From an uncultured Actinomycetes bacterium (GTDB lineage: Bacteria; Actinomycetota; Acidimicrobiia; Acidimicrobiales; Microtrichaceae), in contig CAJANQ010000062.1 in assembly GCA_903941145.1 (NCBI GenBank), forward strand, positions 1 to 10,790: a stretch of DNA of 10,790 nt. The letters run 5' to 3'. Positions 6,613 through 10,790 of the stretch are shown piece after piece; the stretch's first letter is position 1, and each line of letters starts with the position of its first letter. Below the pieces are notes generated by a model. That model was not told the origin of the DNA. It made no database searches and worked only from the letters and a program-made list of their open reading frames with translations. The translations under genes and the position numbers were made by a program.

Positions 6613-7623
6613 GTGCGCGCCTCGGTCGTGATCCCGTGCTTCAACTCGCTGAAGTACTTGCCCGAGACGCTCGTGACCGTCCTTGCCCAGACCTACGACG
6701 ACTTCGAGGTCGTGCTGGTCGACGACGGCGGCTCCGACGACCTGGCCGGCTGGGCCGCCACCTTCCCGGACGGCACCGGCGACCCCCGGGTCCGGGTGGT
6801 GCGTCAGGAGAACGCCGGCGTGTCGGCCGCCCGGAACCTGGGCGTGACCTCGGCACAGGGCGACGTCGTGGTGTTCTGCGACTCTGACGACCTCTGGGCG
6901 CCGACGCTGGTGGCCGACCTCGTGGGCGCCCTCGACCGCAACCCCGCCGCCGGCCTGGCCTACGGCTGGTACGACCTGGTCGACGGCGACGGGACCCCGA
7001 CCGGCCGGGTGGTCCGCTCGGAGTGGGAGGGCGACGTCTGGGAGCAGTTCGTCACCCGCAACCCGGTGTCGGCCTCCGCCGTCGCCGTGCCCCGGGCCGT
7101 GCTCGACGACGTCGGCCTGTTCCTGGTCAACCGCGACCGGTTCCCGATCGACGTGGAGGACTGGGAGCTCTGGATCCGCATCGCCGGCAAATATCCGGTC
7201 GTGGTCGTGCGAGAGGTCCTGGCCCACCACCGCCGTCACGACTCCAACTCGTCGTCGAACGTCGAGTCGCTCTCGGCTGCCTACGCGCACCTGCTCGCCG
7301 CCGTGTTCGACGACGAGACGCCAGCGCGACAGGCGCTGCGTCCGTCGGCGACCGCCCGGACCGAGCTGCTGCTCGCCTGGCACTGCCTGAACGACCGCCA
7401 GGACCCGGCCGCTGCGCTGGACCACCTGAAGGTGGCGAAGGCGCACGACCCGGACGTGCGGAGGTCGACCGAGTTCTGGCGCATCCTCGCCGCCGCGACC
7501 GCGCTCCGGGCCACGGGCGACCGGGGGTACGGATGGGTGCGCAGCGCCAACCGCGCCGCCCGGCGCGTGCTGTCGGCCCTGCCGGTGCACAAGCTGCGCC
7601 GAGAGTCCACGTACTCGCCCTGA
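6613..7623 (+). CDS. Family 2 glycosyltransferase (GT-A fold)
   Basis: Probable inverting sugar transferase using a nucleotide-sugar donor, acting at the cytosolic side (no membrane segment seen). Of its 336 residues the first 200 or so are a typical GT2 domain: ASVVIPCFNSLKYLPETL (3-20), VVLVDDGGSDD (33-43), ENAGVSAARNLG (66-77), VVVFCDSDD (85-93) with the metal-binding DxD-type acidic cluster, and VEDWELW (181-187), where the ED is the likely catalytic-base region. The C-terminal 130 residues are Ala/Arg-rich and probably helical, with no recognised domain. Acceptor and donor are unknown; such enzymes build cell-wall or surface polysaccharides and glycolipids. No other polysaccharide genes adjoin it, so it looks like a stand-alone gene. 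The GTG start puts the first strand at the N-terminus, as in the family. Confidence 0.88.
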   Translation: MRASVVIPCFNSLKYLPETLVTVLAQTYDDFEVVLVDDGGSDDLAGWAATFPDGTGDPRVRVVRQENAGVSAARNLGVTSAQGDVVVFCDSDDLWAPTLVADLVGALDRNPAAGLAYGWYDLVDGDGTPTGRVVRSEWEGDVWEQFVTRNPVSASAVAVPRAVLDDVGLFLVNRDRFPIDVEDWELWIRIAGKYPVVVVREVLAHHRRHDSNSSSNVESLSAAYAHLLAAVFDDETPARQALRPSATARTELLLAWHCLNDRQDPAAALDHLKVAKAHDPDVRRSTEFWRILAAATALRATGDRGYGWVRSANRAARRVLSALPVHKLRRESTYSP

Positions 7624-7637
7624 CGCCGGCCGGCGTC
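7622..7637. terminator. Perfect 16-base palindrome at the glycosyltransferase stop
   Basis: GACGCCGGCCGGCGTC is a perfect palindrome that overlaps the TGA stop and can fold into a 6-base-pair GC stem with a 4-base loop. It may act as a terminator, although no T-run follows (next bases GGTCAAAG). A dyad protein-binding site is the alternative. Between it and the dnaK promoter (about 7638-7770) I recognise only a distant GCGCGCC/GGCGCGC inverted pair and no gene. Confidence 0.4.
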
Positions 7638-7771
7638 GGTCAAAGTTGCGCGCCAGCGACTGAACTCGCTCGTCCTCGGCGCGCCCGGCGACAGTCGTGT
7701 GCGGCGTCCCCGTGCTTCGGCCAGGCGGACCCTGTGCGGAAGTTCAGCGGAATAGCAGGGAAGTACGCTGC

Positions 7772-7792
7772 ATTGATAACGACACACTCAAG
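7772..7792. promoter_or_regulatory. HAIR-like operator, putative HspR binding site
   Basis: The actinobacterial HAIR consensus is CTTGAGT, seven bases, ACTCAAG. Here ACTCAAG at 7786-7792 is exact, and exactly seven bases upstream lies ATTGATA (7772-7778), matching four of seven positions (the TTGA core). HspR represses dnaK operons in Streptomyces and mycobacteria through this element. The site overlaps the predicted dnaK promoter, as expected for a repressor. An hspR gene would usually lie after dnaJ, beyond the window. Match seen; regulation inferred. Confidence 0.6.
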
Positions 7793-7803
7793 TTTGCTAC
7801 ACT
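7773..7803 (+). promoter_or_regulatory. Probable dnaK operon promoter
   Basis: TTGATA (7773-7778, five of six to TTGACA) and TACACT (7798-7803, four of six to TATAAT) are separated by 19 bases. The -10 is preceded by TGC, an extended -10 (TGN). The spacing is a little long, which the extended -10 may offset. Initiation near 7810 would give a leader of about 110 bases before dnaK. This is the least GC-rich stretch of the intergenic region. Confidence 0.55.
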
Positions 7804-7860
7804 CCCCGGCACCAACTGACTGTTCAGACCGCGACCAGGCGTCATAGTCTCGTCCGGGTC

Positions 7861-7875
7861 GGGGCAGCAGGCCCC
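7861..7875 (+). other. Small hairpin in the dnaK leader
   Basis: GGGGC, AGCAG, GCCCC forms a 5-base-pair stem with a 5-base loop, 32 bases before the dnaK Shine-Dalgarno site. It could shape the leader RNA. There is no T-run to suggest a terminator. Function unknown. Confidence 0.3.
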
Positions 7876-7906
7876 AGAACTTCCCCCCAACCAAGATCTC
7901 AAGCAC

Positions 7907-7911
7907 AGGAG
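7907..7911 (+). promoter_or_regulatory. Shine-Dalgarno site of dnaK
   Basis: AGGAG, 8 bases before the dnaK ATG. This is canonical spacing and fits a leadered, well-translated message. Confidence 0.8.
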
Positions 7912-7919
7912 CACACAAC

Positions 7920-9767
7920 ATGGCCAAGGCAGTCGGAATCGACCTCGGCACCACCAACTCGGTCGTCTCGGTCCTCGAGGCCGGCGAACCGGTCGTCATC
8001 CCCAACGCAGAGGGCGCCCGCACCACCCCCTCGGTGGTCGCGTTCGCCAAGGACGGCGAGGTCCTCGTCGGTGAGGTGGCCAAGCGTCAGGCCGTCACCA
8101 ACGCCGACCGCACCATCCGGTCCGTCAAGCGCCACATGGGCACCAGCTGGACCGAGGACATCGACGGCAAGAAGTACACCTCGCAGGAGATCTCGGCCCG
8201 CACGCTGATGAAGCTCAAGCGTGACGCCGAGGCGTACCTGGGCGACTCGGTCACCCAGGCCGTCATCACCGTCCCGGCGTACTTCGACGACGCCCAGCGG
8301 ACCGCCACCAAGGAGGCCGGCCAGATCGCCGGGCTCGAGGTGCTCCGCATCATCAACGAGCCCACCGCGGCCGCCCTTGCCTACGGCATGGACAAGGAGA
8401 CCGACGACCAGACGATCCTCGTGTTCGACCTGGGCGGCGGCACCTTCGACGTGTCCGTCCTCGAGATCGGTGACGGCGTGTTCGAGGTGAAGGCCACCAA
8501 CGGCGACACCGAGCTCGGTGGCGACGACTGGGACGAGGCCGTCATCAAGTGGCTCACCGACAACTTCAAGTCCGAGAACGGCGTCGACCTGTCCGGCGAC
8601 AAGATGGCCGTCCAGCGCCTCAAGGAGGCCGCCGAGAAGGCCAAGATCGAGCTCTCCCAGGTCGCGCAGACGCAGATCAACCTGCCCTTCATCACGGCGA
8701 CCGACGCCGGTCCGCTGCACCTCGACGTGTCCCTCACCCGGGCCAAGTTCCAGGAGATGACGGCCGACCTCATCGCCCGCTGCAAGATCCCGTTCGAGCA
8801 GGCCATCAAGGATGCCGGCGTCACCAAGGACGAGATCGACCACGTGATCATGGTGGGCGGCTCGACCCGTATGCCCGCCGTGCAGGAGCTGGTCCACAGC
8901 CTCACCGGCCGTGAGCCCCACAAGGGCGTGAACCCCGACGAGGTCGTGGCCATGGGCGCCGCGGTCCAGGCTGGCGTGCTCAAGGGCGACGTCAAGGACA
9001 TCCTCCTGCTCGACGTCACCCCGCTGTCGCTCGGCATCGAGACCAAGGGCCGCGTGATGACCAAGCTCATCGAGCGGAACACCACCATCCCGACCCGTAA
9101 GACCGAGGTCTTCACGACCGCCGACGACAACCAGCCGTCGGTCGAGATCCACGTCCTGCAGGGCGAGCGCGAGATGGCCGACTTCAACAAGACCCTGGGC
9201 AAGTTCCAGCTCGTCGACCTGCCGCCGGCCCCCCGGGGTGTGCCGCAGATCGAGGTCACGTTCGACATCGACGCCAACGGCATCGTGAACGTCTCCGCCA
9301 AGGACCGGGCGACCGGCAAGGAGCAGTCGATCACGATCACCGGCCAGTCCTCGCTGTCCAAGGACTCCATCAACCAGATGGTCAAGGACGCCGAGGCCCA
9401 CGCCGACGAGGACCGTCGCCGCAAGGAGGAGGCCGAGGTGCGCAACCAGGCCGACACCCTCCTCTACCAGACCGAGAAGCTGGTCCGGGACCAGGGCGAC
9501 AAGCTCGACGCGGCCGAGAAGGCCGACATGGACAACGCGCTCTCCGAGCTGCGTGAGGCCCTCAACGGCGAGGACACCGACCGCATCAAGCGGGCCACCG
9601 AGGAGCTCGGTGCCGCCAGCCAGAAGGTCGGCCAGAAGCTCTACGAGCAGGCAGCCGCGCAGGCCCAGACCGAGGAGCCCGCAGCCGACGCCGGCGAGGG
9701 TGCTCCGGCCGACGCCGACGCCGACGAGGTCGTGGACGCCGAGATCGTCGACGAGGACGAGAAGTGA
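7920..9767 (+). CDS. dnaK: Chaperone protein DnaK (Hsp70)
   Basis: ATP-driven cytosolic chaperone that binds unfolded segments with DnaJ and GrpE. It has 615 residues, normal for actinobacterial DnaK. The nucleotide-binding domain shows AVGIDLGTTNS (4-14, phosphate 1), ITVPAYFDDAQR (116-127), RIINEPTAAALAYG (143-156), VFDLGGGTFDVS (168-179, phosphate 2) and VIMVGGSTRMP (309-319). The linker DVTPLSLGIET (365-375) leads to the substrate-binding beta domain, with ERNTTIPT (385-392) and DFNKTLGKF (421-429), then the helical lid, a disordered Ala/Glu/Asp-rich stretch and the acidic end VVDAEIVDEDEK. All expected motifs are intact. It is the first gene of the chaperone operon, preceded by a HAIR-like site that suggests heat-inducible repression by an HspR-type regulator. 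Its stop overlaps the grpE start. Confidence 0.99.
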   Translation: MAKAVGIDLGTTNSVVSVLEAGEPVVIPNAEGARTTPSVVAFAKDGEVLVGEVAKRQAVTNADRTIRSVKRHMGTSWTEDIDGKKYTSQEISARTLMKLKRDAEAYLGDSVTQAVITVPAYFDDAQRTATKEAGQIAGLEVLRIINEPTAAALAYGMDKETDDQTILVFDLGGGTFDVSVLEIGDGVFEVKATNGDTELGGDDWDEAVIKWLTDNFKSENGVDLSGDKMAVQRLKEAAEKAKIELSQVAQTQINLPFITATDAGPLHLDVSLTRAKFQEMTADLIARCKIPFEQAIKDAGVTKDEIDHVIMVGGSTRMPAVQELVHSLTGREPHKGVNPDEVVAMGAAVQAGVLKGDVKDILLLDVTPLSLGIETKGRVMTKLIERNTTIPTRKTEVFTTADDNQPSVEIHVLQGEREMADFNKTLGKFQLVDLPPAPRGVPQIEVTFDIDANGIVNVSAKDRATGKEQSITITGQSSLSKDSINQMVKDAEAHADEDRRRKEEAEVRNQADTLLYQTEKLVRDQGDKLDAAEKADMDNALSELREALNGEDTDRIKRATEELGAASQKVGQKLYEQAAAQAQTEEPAADAGEGAPADADADEVVDAEIVDEDEK

Positions 9768-10372
9768 GCGACGCGCCCCAGGGCGCGGAGGGGGCCGGGT
9801 CCGACCAGGACCCGGTGCCCAGCGCCGACCCCTTCTCCACCGGTGCGACGGAGGGCTCCGTCGACGACGCCGAGGCCCAGCTCCTCGACGACCTGTCCGC
9901 CCTCGAGGCCGAGTTCGACGCGGCCACCGACGCCGACGTCGCCGAGGCGGTCGGCCTGGCCCAGCGGTTCGAGGCCGAGCGCGACGAGTTCCGCGACGCC
10001 GCCCAGCGGGTCCAGGCCGACTTCGAGAACTACAAGCGGCGCGTGGCCGCCCAGCAGACCGAGCAGCGTGAGCGAGCGGCCGAGGACCTGGTCAAGGAGC
10101 TGCTGCCCGTGCTCGACACGTGCGACGCCGCCGTCGGCCAGGGCCACGAGCAGGTCGTGCCCGTGCGCGACCAGCTCCTGGCGACCCTGACCAAGCTCGG
10201 CCTCTCCGAGGTGGCGCAGGCCGAGGTCGCCTTCGACCCGAACGTGCACGAGGCCGTCATGCACGACGAGGGTGAGGCCGACGACGGCCCCGTCGTCGTC
10301 GAGGTGCTGCGCACCGGCTACCTCTGGCACCAGCGCACCCTCCGGGCCGCCATGGTCCGCGTGCGTGGCTGA
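9764..10372 (+). CDS. grpE: Nucleotide exchange factor GrpE
   Basis: Releases ADP from DnaK and so resets the chaperone cycle; acts as a dimer in the cytosol. It has 202 residues. The first 40 or so are acidic and disordered. A long coiled-coil region follows (about 38-105), including AQRVQADFENYKRRVAAQQ, the family hallmark, and ELLPVLDTCDAAV (111-123). The C-terminal beta domain contains FDPNVHEAVMHDE and GYLWHQRTLRAAMVRV, the usual GrpE signature positions. The GTG start overlaps the dnaK stop by four bases (GTGA), so translation is probably coupled. The dnaJ gene follows after 59 bases. Confidence 0.97.
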   Translation: MSDAPQGAEGAGSDQDPVPSADPFSTGATEGSVDDAEAQLLDDLSALEAEFDAATDADVAEAVGLAQRFEAERDEFRDAAQRVQADFENYKRRVAAQQTEQRERAAEDLVKELLPVLDTCDAAVGQGHEQVVPVRDQLLATLTKLGLSEVAQAEVAFDPNVHEAVMHDEGEADDGPVVVEVLRTGYLWHQRTLRAAMVRVRG

Positions 10373-10420
10373 CCGGTCCCAGCCGGACCGGCCGACCGAC
10401 CAGCAGCACGAGCACAGATC

Positions 10421-10425
10421 GGAGG
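10421..10425 (+). promoter_or_regulatory. Shine-Dalgarno site of dnaJ
   Basis: GGAGG, 6 bases before GTG 10432. It fixes the dnaJ start, because the other GTG nearby (in GGAGGTGG) is out of frame. Confidence 0.75.
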
Positions 10426-10431
10426 TGGAAC

Positions 10432-10790
10432 GTGCAGCGTGAGTGGCTCGAGAAGGACTACTACGCCGTCCTCGGCGTGGACTCGACGGCCTCGCAGAAG
10501 GAGGTCACGTCCGCCTACCGGAAGCTGGCCCGCCAGTTCCACCCCGATGCGAACCCCGGCAACCAGTCCGCCGAGGACCGCTTCAAGGAGGTGTCCGCGG
10601 CCTACGAGGTCGTGGGTGACCCGGAGAAGCGCCAGCAGTACGACGAGGTCCGTCGCATGGGGCCCGCGGCCGGCGGGTTCGGCGGTGGCTTCGGCGGCGG
10701 GTTCGACCCCTCCGCCGGCGGCGTCCGGTTCGACGTCGGCGACCTGGGCGACCTGCTCGGCGGGCTGTTCACCCGCGGCCGCCCCGGCCC
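10432..10790 (+). CDS. dnaJ: Chaperone protein DnaJ (Hsp40), cut by the window end
   Basis: Co-chaperone that delivers substrates to DnaK and stimulates its ATPase. The first 119 codons are present. The J domain is complete: EKDYYAVLGVDSTAS (7-21), SAYRKLARQFHPDANPGN with the catalytic HPD at 37-39, and FKEVSAAYEVVGDPEKRQQYD. A Gly/Phe-rich segment (GGFGGGFGGGF) and the start of a DVGDLGDLLGGLF region follow, as in actinobacterial DnaJ1, which sits in the dnaK operon. The zinc-finger and C-terminal substrate domains must lie past the edge. The GTG start is supported by a strong ribosome binding site. It is the third gene of the chaperone operon. Confidence 0.96.
   Translation, partial: MQREWLEKDYYAVLGVDSTASQKEVTSAYRKLARQFHPDANPGNQSAEDRFKEVSAAYEVVGDPEKRQQYDEVRRMGPAAGGFGGGFGGGFDPSAGGVRFDVGDLGDLLGGLFTRGRPG

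Noticed and set aside
5684..6631. A 315-codon open frame on the plus strand across gpmA
   Set aside because: Shadow of gpmA. Its start lies in the tandem repeat, it has no domain signal, and it would overlap the glycosyltransferase start.
6403..7590. A 395-codon open frame on the minus strand across the glycosyltransferase
   Set aside because: Antisense shadow. Its end merely reads the beginning of gpmA in the wrong frame.
7897..7903. A second HAIR half-site (TCTCAAG) near the dnaK start
   Set aside because: The matching half seven bases upstream is a C-run, so only one imperfect half exists; probably chance.
7638..7919. CIRCE element or a SigH-type (GGAAT...GTT) promoter for dnaK
   Set aside because: No TTAGCACTC-N9-GAGTGCTAA repeat is present. 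GGAATA at 7749 has no GTT box at the right distance. The HAIR-like site explains the region better.
7899..9401. A 500-codon open frame on the minus strand opposite dnaK
   Set aside because: Same cause: codon bias of dnaK leaves the opposite frame open. Composition is unlike a real protein, and DnaK is certain.

Overview
The window is GC-rich, densely coded bacterial DNA with strong G/C third-position bias. It most likely comes from a chromosome of an actinobacterium (Actinomycetota). The evidence is the dnaK-grpE-dnaJ order with a HAIR-like (HspR-type) operator, a Dcd close to the mycobacterial dUMP-forming form, an EtfD/Rv0338c-like membrane Fe-S reductase, and frequent GTG starts. I cannot name the genus. 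I see no mobile element, CRISPR array, tRNA or rRNA. Most of the window is housekeeping sequence.

Layout. (1) Positions 2-649 (+) hold the 3' part of a probably secreted matrixin-like zinc metalloprotease. (2) Positions 711-1277 (+) are dcd, and about 1319-2095 (+) an alpha/beta hydrolase. (3) On the minus strand, a 750-residue membrane Fe-S oxidoreductase (4809-2557) is followed, with a few bases of overlap, by a small degenerate receiver-domain protein (2560-2108), which converges on the hydrolase. (4) Divergent from the reductase is an orphan ParA/MinD-type ATPase (4902-5663). It converges on gpmA (6487-5726, minus), whose 3' end is present in three tandem copies. (5) Divergent from gpmA is a family 2 glycosyltransferase (6613-7623). 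(6) A 296-base regulatory gap carries the presumed heat-shock promoter. The chaperone operon dnaK (7920-9767), grpE (9764-10372) and dnaJ (10432 to the window end, cut) follows.

How the genes work together. DnaK, GrpE and DnaJ form one chaperone machine and look co-transcribed. GpmA is glycolytic, Dcd makes dUMP/dUTP for thymidylate synthesis, and the Fe-S reductase probably passes electrons from electron-transfer flavoprotein to the quinone pool. The remaining genes have no evident shared pathway.

I did not find a convincing new multi-gene system. The items most worth a second look are the HAIR-like operator over the dnaK promoter, the receiver-like protein lacking its phospho-acceptor and coupled to the reductase gene, the 23-base tandem repeat that copies the gpmA stop region, and two starts (dcd and the glycosyltransferase) with -10-like boxes placed as for leaderless mRNAs.
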